Shown here one piece after another: positions 17,827 to 25,839 of a DNA stretch of 64,000 bases (position 1 is its first letter; the number at the start of each line of letters is the position of its first letter). Below the pieces are notes generated by a model that was given only the letters and a program-made list of their open reading frames with translations, searched no databases and was not told the origin of the DNA. The stretch comes from Streptomyces sp. NBC_00377 (GTDB lineage Bacteria > Actinomycetota > Actinomycetes > Streptomycetales > Streptomycetaceae): the NCBI RefSeq assembly GCF_036075115.1, contig NZ_CP107958.1, forward strand, positions 62,001 through 126,000, given 5' to 3'. A program made the position numbers and the translations under genes.

Positions 17827-19829
17827 GCGTCCACCTGGCCACCGGTGCCGTCGAGCCCGCCACGGACCGCACGGTCGTCGGCGAGAATCTCTCCCTGCCG
17901 CTCTTCCGGACGCTGTCGGGAGTCCTGGCGGGTCACCCTTACCTCAAGGTCGTCGTCGATCGCGCGCAGAACACCTGGCACCTGCTCGACACCGGCGCGC
18001 ACCCCTTCCACGTCAACTACATCGCCACCCGGGTGCTGGGCATGGACCTGGCCACGCTCGACGCGCAGCTGGACGCGTTCAACGCCTCTGTCTACACCGA
18101 TCCCGAGCGCCGGTTCCTGCTCGGTGTGCTGTCCCTGCACACCGAGCAGGAAGAGGGGAGGGAGCGGCCCTTCCTCGTCCTGGAGACGACCGAGGCCGAC
18201 ACCATGCACGGCGAACTGCTCGCATTCTTCTACGCGTTCGTGCGGGCCCGGGTCGACAGCAGGCTGCCGCTGCTGCTCAAGCCCGCCAACCACGGGCAGG
18301 AGGAGGAGCTGTCGGCGATCAGCGAACAGCGTGTGCCCCGCATCTCGAGCCACGAGCTGTTCGGTTCCCGAGAGCGCACACCGCTCAACCCCGGCGAGGC
18401 CACCGGTCGACTGCGGTTCTTCCGGACCGCCGAGGAGTACACAGCGGCGGAGAGCGGGCTGGGCTGGGCGGACATCGTGGCAATGCCCTGCCTGCCCGAC
18501 GACGTGCCGCGTGTCGCCGGCTTCATCAACACCGCGCCGATCACGCCCCTTTCGCACACCAACGTCCTCGCCTCCGGGTGGGGCATCCCCAACGCGATCG
18601 TCCGCGACCTGGAGCAACTCGTCGACAAAGACGGTCTCGACGACGCGTGGGTGCGCTACCGGGTCGACGAGGACGACATATCCCTGCAGCGCCTCGACCA
18701 CGAACCCGACCTGCGGGCGCCGGCCTGGCACCAGCAGCGCATACGCCTCGAACCGCCACTGCTCGAAGACGCCCCCGTGCTGTCCCTGCACCGGCTGCGC
18801 AGTGCCGACCGCGACCGCTACGGCACGAAGGCGGCCCACCTCGGCGAACTGCACCACGTCCTCGACAGCCGCACGGTGGACCTGACCTCCTTCTACGGCC
18901 GGCCCCGTCCGCCGCGTGAGGACCTCTACGGCCACCTCGCCGCCCGACTTGGCCTCACCTCCGTCACAGCCGAGCAACTCCGCTTCAGGGCAGCCGGGTT
19001 CGTCGCCGAGGCGGTCGGCGCCCCGGAGGGCGTCGCACTCCCCTTCGCACTCCAGCAGCGGTTCCTCGCCTCCTCCCCCGCCCTCCAGCAGGGCATCGGC
19101 AAGCTGAAGATGGCCCTCGAACTCGACGCCACCGACGTCCTGGACTCGCTGTGCCTGCACCTGCAGCACCTGATCCGGCACACCCCCGTCCCCGAGGCGG
19201 TCACCCGGCAGATCGACCAGGCCTTCCCTGCCGCGGCGGCCTCGCGCGGACGGCTGGTGGTGCGATCCTCCTCCAACGCCGAGGACCTCCCCGGGTTCTC
19301 CGCAGCGGGCGTCTACGACTCCGTCACCACCGTCCACGGCACGGGCGAACTCCTCGATGCCGTACGCCAGGTGTGGGCCTCCCTCGTATCGCCCCGCAGC
19401 GTGCGGCTGCGCCACCAGGTCGGCATCTCCCTCGACGACACCTACATGGGTGTGATCATCCAGGAGTACGTGCCCGCCTCCCTGGGCGGCGTCCTCGTGA
19501 CCTGCAACCCGACCCGCCGGGAGGACTTCCGCAACGTCTACCTCAACTGTTCCCCGGGCTCGCCCGAGCAGGTGGTCGACGGGACGGTGCTGCCGCAGCA
19601 GTACCTGTACAACACCGTGGAGGGCGGCGGCCGTACCGTCGCTCTGGGCTCGTCGGGCCAGAAGCTGTCCGCCGCCGTCCGCGCCCGGCTCGCCGACCTG
19701 TCCCTGACCGGACGGCTCCTGCAGTCCCACTTCAGCGCAACCGACGTGGACAAACCCCTCGACATCGAGTGGCTGATGACCGAGCAGGGCGACTTCCGGC
19801 TGGTCCAGATCCGCCCCTACGCGCTGTGA
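17823..19829 (+). CDS. Dikinase with swivelling-His and PPDK-type ATP-binding domains in glucan-dikinase order
   Basis: The 668-aa protein has an unrecognised N-terminal ~170 residues, then a phosphohistidine swivel segment, TPLSHTNVLASGWGIP, with His245. The C-terminal half (~333-668) is a PPDK_N ATP-binding domain: it starts YGTKAAHLGEL, has VVRSSSNAEDLPGFSAAG and ends VQIRPYAL. The PEP-binding TIM barrel of PEP synthases is absent. His domain before ATP domain matches plant glucan water dikinases, not rifampin phosphotransferase or PEP synthase. It probably moves the beta-phosphate of ATP through His245 to an acceptor made or used by its operon partners. It overlaps both neighbours by 4 nt. 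The acceptor is unknown. Confidence 0.8.
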   Translation: MSVHLATGAVEPATDRTVVGENLSLPLFRTLSGVLAGHPYLKVVVDRAQNTWHLLDTGAHPFHVNYIATRVLGMDLATLDAQLDAFNASVYTDPERRFLLGVLSLHTEQEEGRERPFLVLETTEADTMHGELLAFFYAFVRARVDSRLPLLLKPANHGQEEELSAISEQRVPRISSHELFGSRERTPLNPGEATGRLRFFRTAEEYTAAESGLGWADIVAMPCLPDDVPRVAGFINTAPITPLSHTNVLASGWGIPNAIVRDLEQLVDKDGLDDAWVRYRVDEDDISLQRLDHEPDLRAPAWHQQRIRLEPPLLEDAPVLSLHRLRSADRDRYGTKAAHLGELHHVLDSRTVDLTSFYGRPRPPREDLYGHLAARLGLTSVTAEQLRFRAAGFVAEAVGAPEGVALPFALQQRFLASSPALQQGIGKLKMALELDATDVLDSLCLHLQHLIRHTPVPEAVTRQIDQAFPAAAASRGRLVVRSSSNAEDLPGFSAAGVYDSVTTVHGTGELLDAVRQVWASLVSPRSVRLRHQVGISLDDTYMGVIIQEYVPASLGGVLVTCNPTRREDFRNVYLNCSPGSPEQVVDGTVLPQQYLYNTVEGGGRTVALGSSGQKLSAAVRARLADLSLTGRLLQSHFSATDVDKPLDIEWLMTEQGDFRLVQIRPYAL

Positions 19830-21280
19830 GGGTGCGTGCCGGCCGGCCGCGCCCCGGCACCGGAGCGGCCCCGGGCCCGACCGACACCGCCCGCCGGATC
19901 ATCCGGCTCAACTACGGCTTCCAGCTGCTGTTCAACCTGCTGTGGTGGATGCCGGTGTTCTACGCCTACCAGAAGGCGGCCGGCCTCTCGGACGGACAGA
20001 TCTTCGGCATCCAGAGCATCTACTACGTGGCCTTCTGTCTGCTTGAGATTCCGACCGGGCTGATCGCCGAGCGGATCGGGACCCGCAATTGCCTGCGGGC
20101 CGGCGCGGTGGTGATGACGGCCGCGAACCTGGCCCCGGTGGTCAGCGCCTCGTACACGGGGTTCCTTCTCCACTTCCTGGCCATCGCCGCCGGCCGGTCG
20201 CTCACCTCTGGCGCGGCGAGCGCCTACCTGTACGACGGGCTGCGGTTGCAGGGCTGCGACGAGCACTACCTGCGGGCGGAGGGCACCGCGCGGGCACTGG
20301 GGCTGGCGGCGAAGGTGGTCTGCTGGCCGCTGGTCGGCCCCTTGATGGCTCTCGCGCACCCGGCCCCGTACCTGCTCAGCGCGGCGAGCGCGGCAGGCTC
20401 CCTCGTCTGCGCCGTGCTACTGCCCCGCCTCGCCGGAGCGGAAGCCGGAGCGGACACGGGCCGGAGTGACGGCGGGCGCCGGGGCGGCGCCTTCCTGCGG
20501 GACGCGGGGACCGCGCTGCGCTGCGTCGCCTCCTCGCCGTGGCTGGCGCTGGTGATGGTGCAGGGCGTGGCGGTCTTCACGCTGTCGCGCATCTGCCAGG
20601 TCAATCTCTTCCAGCCGATCCTGCTGGACCACGGCATCGGCGAGGCCTCGCACGGTGGCGTGCTGGCCGCGATGACCGTGGCGGAGGCGGTGGCGTCCGC
20701 GCGGCCCCAATGGCTCAGCCGCAGACTGCCGCCGGTCGCCTGGGTGTCCGTCCTCAGCCTCGCGCTGGCGGGCACCCTGGCGGCCATGACCCTCGGCGGG
20801 CCGTGGGTCGTCGTCGTGCTGCTCTGCCTGTTCGCCGCCGCCACCGGGTTCGCGTTCCCGGTCCAGCGCAAACTGGTCAACGACGCGGTTCCCGCGCACG
20901 CACCGCGGGCCACCCTCCTGTCGGTGGAGAGCATCGTGGACCGCGCGGTGTGCGCCCTGGCCGCGATCGCCGCGGGCGCGTACCTGTCGACCGGGCATCT
21001 CGACGCCCTGCTGTGGCACTCCGCACTAGCCACGGCGGTGCTGCTCGGAGCCTTCCAACTGCTGCTGCGCAGCGGGGTGGTCTCCTACGGGGGCCCGGAT
21101 GGGGATCGGGCGGTGCCACCGCGGGCGGGCGGCCGCGCGGGAGCCGGCGGCCCAGCGTCGGCGGAGGTGGGCGACGGCGCACCCGACCTGGCGGACGCGG
21201 GGGACGCCGGACGCAAGGAGGCCCTCGAACCAAACCAAACTTCCGGATACCACGAACGACCTCACGGCCGGACGCCCTGA
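19826..21280 (+). CDS. MFS transporter, likely exporter of the operon product
   Basis: The 484-aa protein has around ten to twelve hydrophobic spans and MFS features such as GLIAERIGTRNCLRAG after the second or third helix. A hydrophilic tail of ~60 residues follows the last span. The GTG start overlaps the dikinase stop (GTGA). Placed last in an ATP-grasp/dikinase operon, it most likely exports the finished compound or confers self-resistance. Uptake cannot be excluded. Nothing in the sequence identifies the cargo. Confidence 0.85.
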   Translation: MRVRAGRPRPGTGAAPGPTDTARRIIRLNYGFQLLFNLLWWMPVFYAYQKAAGLSDGQIFGIQSIYYVAFCLLEIPTGLIAERIGTRNCLRAGAVVMTAANLAPVVSASYTGFLLHFLAIAAGRSLTSGAASAYLYDGLRLQGCDEHYLRAEGTARALGLAAKVVCWPLVGPLMALAHPAPYLLSAASAAGSLVCAVLLPRLAGAEAGADTGRSDGGRRGGAFLRDAGTALRCVASSPWLALVMVQGVAVFTLSRICQVNLFQPILLDHGIGEASHGGVLAAMTVAEAVASARPQWLSRRLPPVAWVSVLSLALAGTLAAMTLGGPWVVVVLLCLFAAATGFAFPVQRKLVNDAVPAHAPRATLLSVESIVDRAVCALAAIAAGAYLSTGHLDALLWHSALATAVLLGAFQLLLRSGVVSYGGPDGDRAVPPRAGGRAGAGGPASAEVGDGAPDLADAGDAGRKEALEPNQTSGYHERPHGRTP

Positions 21281-21428
21281 CTCGTCGGCTTCTCGGGCCA
21301 CCGCGACCGTCGGGCCACCGGCAGATCAGCCTGACAAGCGGTGCCGACACGGTAGCCGTGGCACAGGCGCCGATCCGTCGTCGTACGCCCGGGACCAAGG
21401 GCGTACGCGCGGGCCCAGTTGCGGCCGC

Positions 21429-21482
21429 GGCTGCGGCTGCGGCTGCGGCTGCGGCTGCGGCTGCGGCTGCGGCTGCGGCTGC
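21429..21482. repeat. 6-bp tandem repeat, nine perfect GGCTGC copies
   Basis: Nine perfect GGCTGC copies (plus one degenerate copy, GGCCGC, at 21423-21428) lie immediately beyond the stop of the minus-strand HAD gene, in the gap before the convergent MFS gene. It is a microsatellite-like tract outside any credible coding frame. Confidence 0.95.
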
Positions 21483-21484
21483 GA

Positions 21485-22126
21485 TCAAGCGAAGCGACGT
21501 CCGAGGAGTTCGACCAGTCCCGCCGGCAAAAAGGCGGGCCGCTGCGGCAAACCGATCTGGTACGCCACGTAGCCCAGCGAGGAGGCGACCGCCACCTCCT
21601 GGGCAGTCTCCGCCTGGTAGACGACCCGGCAGCCGGCTGAGTCGTCCTTGGCGCGCTGCCACAGGACCGGGGACGGCTTGCGTTCGGCCTCGGTGCGCGG
21701 TGTACGGATCCGGTCGCCGAAGTCCGCCCAGGCAAAGGCCGCCGGGCCCCGCCACGTCGCGTCCACCTCCCTCCGGAGCCGGGCGGCACGCTCCGCGTCG
21801 GTCGTGCCCCAGGAGGCCGGGACATTGGTGATCAGGCCGACCCTGATGTGGCGTGCCCGCAGGGTCCGCAGGTACGAGGACGCCCCGGGCAGGTAGGTGG
21901 TGCTGCCGTCTTCGGCGGTGTGCACCAGGGTCTCTCCCAGGTCGAAGTACAGGACGGGACACGCCCGTTCGCCGTGCCCGGGCGTGGTGACGGGCGCACC
22001 CGGGCCCTCGCCGGCCTCCTCGGGGGCGGCCGCGGTCGCCTGCGTACAGAGCAGCATCGTCGACACCAGGACCGCGCCCAGTGCGAGGCCCACACGGGCC
22101 GAACTGTTAGAGGCGGATCCATTCAT
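21485..22126 (-). CDS. Secreted HAD-superfamily-like protein
   Basis: The 213-aa protein starts at ATG 22126 with AAGGGA 8 nt upstream. Residues ~10-34 are a signal peptide ending ATAAA. The HAD nucleophile motif is YFDLGETL with D62, followed by the Ser/Thr motif region GLITNVPA and a conserved Lys at RKPSP. The usual motif IV acidic pair is replaced by AETAQE, so metal binding may be altered. Export is unusual for HAD hydrolases, which are mostly cytoplasmic. It could be an extracytoplasmic phosphatase or a non-catalytic relative. It is convergent with the MFS gene and stands alone. Confidence 0.75.
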   Translation of the reverse strand: MNGSASNSSARVGLALGAVLVSTMLLCTQATAAAPEEAGEGPGAPVTTPGHGERACPVLYFDLGETLVHTAEDGSTTYLPGASSYLRTLRARHIRVGLITNVPASWGTTDAERAARLRREVDATWRGPAAFAWADFGDRIRTPRTEAERKPSPVLWQRAKDDSAGCRVVYQAETAQEVAVASSLGYVAYQIGLPQRPAFLPAGLVELLGRRFA

Positions 22127-22737
22127 GTACACCGTCCCTTCATTGCCCTGGACATGACATATTAATGCTTCCGTGCAGCAGGAGCCCGTGCAGTTGCTCC
22201 GAGACGCCGGCCCCGTTCCAGGCCGCCACACGCCGCCAGCAGGTCACGCCGGAGCCGAAGCCCAGCTCCTGCCCCAGGCGGCTGATGGCCGGCGGTGCCG
22301 CCTACGCGCCGCACGGAGCGCACGCGGCCCTTCCTGTGGAGCTGTCTCCTCAGCGACCCTCCCGACCCACCAGATCCGCCCGACGCGGCATGGAGGGCGC
22401 TTCTGAGTCCGGGGCAGCAGGCTGCCCCTTTCCGCTTGGCAACCGCCCATCACTCCATGCTGCGTTCAGGCAGGACCCGGCGCAATGCCACAAGCCGGAT
22501 CGGCGGAGCGCATCGAAGGGGCCACACCCGGAGACACGGATGAGGCGGCGCAGAACGCCCTCCTGCACTCAACAAAACGGCATCCTTCAAGCGCGGTTGA
22601 GCCATAGGAACTGCGGCCCGCTTTGCAATCGTGCACTGTTGCCGCATTGCAACCTGCGATCCCCGCCGGTCAAACCTGTGTTGAGCGAAATCCGCAACGC
22701 GTTACGGCTTCAGCAACGACCGACGCATCGGGACGCT
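22127..22737. other. Promoter region of the HAD gene and otherwise empty sequence
   Basis: About 600 bp without a supportable gene. The first ~40 bp include an A/T-rich segment (GACATGACATATTAATG, near 22153-22169) suited to the minus-strand HAD promoter. The remainder shows only short shadow frames. Confidence 0.45.
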
Positions 22738-23046
22738 TCATGCACCCCGGCAGCAGGACCGGGAGCACGCTACGGAGGTCTGGATGAGGTCGCGGGCCAC
22801 TCCGCGGTCGGCCAGGGCGCGGACCTCGGTCCCGATCACGTCCGCTTCCGCGAGGTCGGGTCTGTACGGGCTCTGGGCGACCGGCCGCCAGAAGATCTCC
22901 TTGAGGATGTCGACTTCGCATGCCTGCCCGGTCGCCGGGTCGGAAACGGTGAAGCGGGCAGACAGCGGGGTGGCCTCCAGTGCATGCACCCGGCGGTGGA
23001 GTACGCGTCGGTTCCAGCGCGTTCGGCGAGCAGTCTTGCCACGCAC
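22738..23046 (-). pseudogene. Fragment of an AbiEii-like nucleotidyltransferase
   Basis: The frame contains FTVSDPATGQACEVDILKE and a later VRALADRGVARDLI. These resemble the nucleotidyltransferase family of AbiEii/type IV toxins, where the sequence normally reads KVRALADRG..RDLIDV. The N-terminal catalytic GS motif is absent, and after RDLI the frame no longer matches the family, suggesting a shift. It is a short decayed piece next to mobile-element-type sequence. Confidence 0.5.
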
Positions 23047-23091
23047 TGCTGGTGGCGCCGCACGGAATCTGTGCCCCTGCTGTGATCACGG

Positions 23092-23553
23092 TCAACGAGT
23101 CGAGGGCCGGTGTTGGACACGCAGCACTCGAACGATGCCATCGCTGCCGGCTGCCTCGCGCAGTTGCTGATTCTCGACCTCCAGGACGTGTACGACCCGC
23201 ACCAGCTGCTGGACGTCTGTGCGCAGTCGGTTGCGCTCGGCAGGCAGGCGGGTGATCTTCTGCTGCAACTCGTCGTTGGTCCGCTTCAAGCCGTCGACGA
23301 CCTTAGGCCGCGCATCCTGCATCCGCACCAGGGCGTAGAACAGGTCCTTCAGGCCAGTGTGCTTGTGGGTGAGCTTGTTGCGTTTGAGGCCTGCCTCCTG
23401 GGCGAGGGATTTGATGGTCAGCTGGCCGTCCGAACGCAAGGGCGTGCCCACCGAGAGGCGGATCATCGCGTCGGCGATCGCCTCAATCTCGGCGGTATCG
23501 CCGGGGCGCGACGCACTTGCCGCCCCGGCGGCCATCGCAAGCACGCGGCCCAC
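23092..23553 (-). CDS. HTH plus coiled-coil protein resembling transposon accessory TnpC
   Basis: Up to 153 aa. Residues ~20-75 look like a helix-turn-helix (IKSLAQEAGLKRNKLTHKH). Residues ~85-135 form a heptad-rich coiled coil (NDELQQKITRL, VLEVENQQLREA). Small proteins of this build accompany tyrosine recombinases in Tn554-like elements, but no recombinase is next to it. The start may be GTG 23553 or the ATG six codons in. It abuts a foldback element at 23557. The functional assignment is tentative. Confidence 0.5.
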   Translation of the reverse strand: MGRVLAMAAGAASASRPGDTAEIEAIADAMIRLSVGTPLRSDGQLTIKSLAQEAGLKRNKLTHKHTGLKDLFYALVRMQDARPKVVDGLKRTNDELQQKITRLPAERNRLRTDVQQLVRVVHVLEVENQQLREAAGSDGIVRVLRVQHRPSTR

Positions 23554-23556
23554 TGT

Positions 23557-23725
23557 CTAGTGCCGCGGCGGGCAACGTTTGCCCGTCAAGGAGCGGCGTC
23601 CGGTGCGTGCTCTCGGCGTGCCGGCCGGAAGTCCTCGTACTGGACGTACCTGGGCTTTCGGCCGGTACGGCGAGAGTGCGTGCCGGGCGTCGCGACGGGG
23701 CGAACGTTGCCTGTCGCGGCACTAG
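23557..23725. mobile_element. 169-bp foldback element, MITE-like
   Basis: The whole segment is an imperfect palindrome. Both ends carry CTAGTGCCGCG followed by GGCAACGTT as inverted copies. The similarity continues inward through GGTGCGTGCTCTCGGCG and its counterpart to a short centre around 23641. It begins and ends with CTAG (23557-23560 and 23722-23725), which fits the YTAR-type 4-bp target of IS5-group elements. It encodes nothing. It may be a non-autonomous miniature element or a long RNA hairpin. Confidence 0.7.
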
Positions 23726-23810
23726 CCAATACCCGCATCGGCCGGCGCCGGGAGATCATCCGTGCCATCGGCCTGTTTATTCAAGGTCGAGCAGTCGTCC
23801 TGGGCTGTCG

Positions 23811-24518
23811 TCATCTGCTGTCCTCGCCGGCTAGCCGGCCGGCTGCGTCCTCATGCGCCCCGATGAAGCTCACTGTTTCCGTCATATCCGCTCGCCCGGT
23901 ACGCAGCCGGGGCACGCCTTCCTTCTCGAATCCCACCGAGACACCGCAGAACAGTACGAGCCCGTCATCGGCTCCGACTATTTGGCTGACGGTCTTGCGA
24001 TGCATTGTCCACATCACCTGGGGACAGCTGTGCACCCCTTCCGCCCTCAGCAACAGCATGACCGTCTGCAAGTACATGCCCGCATCCCCCCACTGCCCGG
24101 GACCCATCGTCCGGTCGAGGTAGCAGAACAGCACGACCGGTGCTCCGAACGCCCCCGCGTTCAAGGCGGCGATCTTCATGGGCCTGTCGGGGGCGTCGCG
24201 CTCGATTCCCAACGCTTCGTACCGCTGGGCGGCCGCAGCGGAAAAGCGGTCCAGATACGGCGAAGGCAGCTCGGCCGGATACATCGGATACTCCCGCTCA
24301 TCGCCCGGGTCTCCCGCAAGCGCCCTGGCCGTCGCACGCTTCTTCAGTTCGGCCAAGGGATCGCCGGCCACGACATAGACATGCCACGGCTGGAGATTTC
24401 CACTCGACGGAGCCCGAGTGGCAGCGGTCAGCACTCGTTCGAGAACCTCTTTGGGTACCGGCTCATCGCTGAACGCCCGCACGGCCCGCCGACTGCCCAC
24501 AGCTTCATACACGTCCAC
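23811..24518 (-). CDS. Nitroreductase-family flavoprotein
   Basis: The 235-aa protein has the FMN-binding N-terminal motif SRRAVRAFSDEPVP and the conserved APSSGNLQPWHVYVV. A C-terminal flavin-binding region follows (FCGVSVGFEKEG). Such enzymes use NAD(P)H to reduce nitro groups, quinones or enones as FMN homodimers. It stands alone between a foldback element and a coiled-coil remnant, so its role is not set by context. The start is GTG 24518. Confidence 0.88.
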   Translation of the reverse strand: MDVYEAVGSRRAVRAFSDEPVPKEVLERVLTAATRAPSSGNLQPWHVYVVAGDPLAELKKRATARALAGDPGDEREYPMYPAELPSPYLDRFSAAAAQRYEALGIERDAPDRPMKIAALNAGAFGAPVVLFCYLDRTMGPGQWGDAGMYLQTVMLLLRAEGVHSCPQVMWTMHRKTVSQIVGADDGLVLFCGVSVGFEKEGVPRLRTGRADMTETVSFIGAHEDAAGRLAGEDSR

Positions 24519-24584
24519 GTGGTTCTCGTCCTCTCACTCAACGACAACCACCTCTCTACCCTCTTGAGCACGCGCCGGAGGAGT

Positions 24585-24871
24585 TCATGGGCGGGGCAGA
24601 GGGACGACGCCTGCGGGGGCGGTGGGGCTGATTGTGCTCAGTTGACGGCGGAGCCGCTGGAGTTCGTCGTCCTGGGCGGCCAGGGCCGACAGGGCCAGTT
24701 GATGGCGTTCCTTGAGCTGGGCGAGTGCGGTGTGAGTGCGGGCGAGTTTGCTGGTGACTCGCTGGTTGTGTGCTCGCAGGCGGAGGATTTGAGCCTCGCG
24801 CGGGTCGGGCTGCTGACCGGCGGCCCGGGTGGAACGTCGTTGCTCGAACTCGTCAACCGCCGTCCGTGGAG
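24585..24871 (-). pseudogene. Coiled-coil fragment resembling the C-terminus of a TnpC-like protein
   Basis: A minus-strand frame ending at TGA 24585 reads a heptad coiled coil (REAQILRLRAHNQR, LAQLKERHQLAL, DDELQRLRRQL), a pattern similar in kind to the protein at 23.1-23.5 kb. No helix-turn-helix or start precedes it; the frame fades near 24870. It looks like the tail of a second accessory protein of a lost mobile element, truncated upstream of the TetR promoter. Confidence 0.45.
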
Positions 24872-24899
24872 GCCGAGAGTGAACCGGGCAATCCCGCTG

Positions 24900-24911
24900 C
24901 GAACATGTTCG
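24900..24911. promoter_or_regulatory. Palindromic operator before the TetR gene
   Basis: CGAACATGTTCG is a perfect 12-bp palindrome 13 bp upstream of the TetR start. The longer string CGAACATGTTCGTTACG recurs exactly before the flavin monooxygenase gene, marking it as the probable TetR-protein binding site with autoregulation. Confidence 0.75.
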
Positions 24912-24924
24912 TTACGATCGGGTT

Positions 24925-25620
24925 ATGACTGCGAGAAGAGAGCCGATCAGCCGCCGGGAGCGTCCGGCGAAGCCCGCCCTGTCCCGGCGCTGGATCGTTG
25001 ACACCGCCGTGCGGATCATGCGGGCGGAGGGGCTGGGGAAGGTCACGATGCGCCGCTTGGCGCAGGAGCTGGACACCGGCCCGGCGTCACTGTACGTCTA
25101 CGTCGCCAACACCGCCGAGCTGCACGCAGCCGTGCTGGATTCCCTGCTTGGCAAGGTCGACCTGGCCGGGCGGGACGGTGCTGAAGACTGGCGCGAGCAG
25201 CTGCGTGCCGTCATGACGTCGTACACCCAGGTGCTGTTCGAGCATCCGCAGCTCGCGCGGGCTGCGCTCGTCGCCCGCCCGAGCGGCGAGAACTACCTGC
25301 GCCTGGTGGACCGCACCCTCGATCTCCTCTCACAAAGCGGCGCCGGACGCGAGCAGGTCGCCTGGGGGGTGGACAAACTGCTCCAGGATGCGACAGCCAC
25401 CGCGGCCGAGCACTCGACGCGTGAGCACGATCCCGCCTCCGAGGACGACTGGAACGCCACCCTGCGTGCACTGCACGCCGTGGACGCCGCCACGCATCCG
25501 GCGATCACCGCACACATGCCCGCACTGATCGGCGGCTCGGTGCCGGACAGGATCCGCTGGAGCTTCGACGTCCTCGTCAACGGCATCACGCACACACCCG
25601 TCCCGGGCGTCGTGGACTGA
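24925..25620 (+). CDS. TetR-family repressor
   Basis: The 231-aa protein has an N-terminal TetR helix-turn-helix at ~25-75 (TMRRLAQELDTGPASLYVYV). The C-terminal ligand domain is of the kind often placed in TetR_C_11. It lies directly upstream of, and codirectional with, a TetX-like monooxygenase gene. Both promoters carry the same CGAACATGTTCGTTACG sequence, so it probably represses itself and the monooxygenase until an inducing ligand binds. The ATG start at 24925 sits just after the palindrome. Confidence 0.9.
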   Translation: MTARREPISRRERPAKPALSRRWIVDTAVRIMRAEGLGKVTMRRLAQELDTGPASLYVYVANTAELHAAVLDSLLGKVDLAGRDGAEDWREQLRAVMTSYTQVLFEHPQLARAALVARPSGENYLRLVDRTLDLLSQSGAGREQVAWGVDKLLQDATATAAEHSTREHDPASEDDWNATLRALHAVDAATHPAITAHMPALIGGSVPDRIRWSFDVLVNGITHTPVPGVVD

Positions 25621-25704
25621 TCCCCGGGCGGGGTGGCCCGCGCCTTGCCGACGAACGCGGGACGGGGAACGGCAGTGCTCCCGCCCGTCTGCCGACGAAA
25701 CGAA

Positions 25705-25731
25705 CGAACTTGTTCGCAACGAACATGTTCG
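25705..25731. promoter_or_regulatory. Double operator before the TetX-like gene
   Basis: CGAACTTGTTCG (25705-25716) has palindromic arms with a mismatched centre. It is followed 3 bp later by the perfect palindrome CGAACATGTTCG (25720-25731). The second continues TTACG, exactly as before the TetR gene. Two close sites suggest tighter repression of the monooxygenase. Confidence 0.75.
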
Positions 25732-25839
25732 TTACGCTGGTGGAGTGAACGAGGCATCCCTTGCCTCCTCGCCGCGCAGCCGCCCTGCAAGGAGCCTTGC
25801 GGCGCAGCGAGGTGTTCCCCTACTGCCTCCGGAGGCCCC

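Noticed and set aside
21423..21482. Poly-alanine or Arg-Leu-rich protein encoded by the hexamer tract
   Set aside because: Any hexamer repeat gives an open dipeptide frame in all six readings; there is no start signal or homology, and the tract lies outside the flanking genes.
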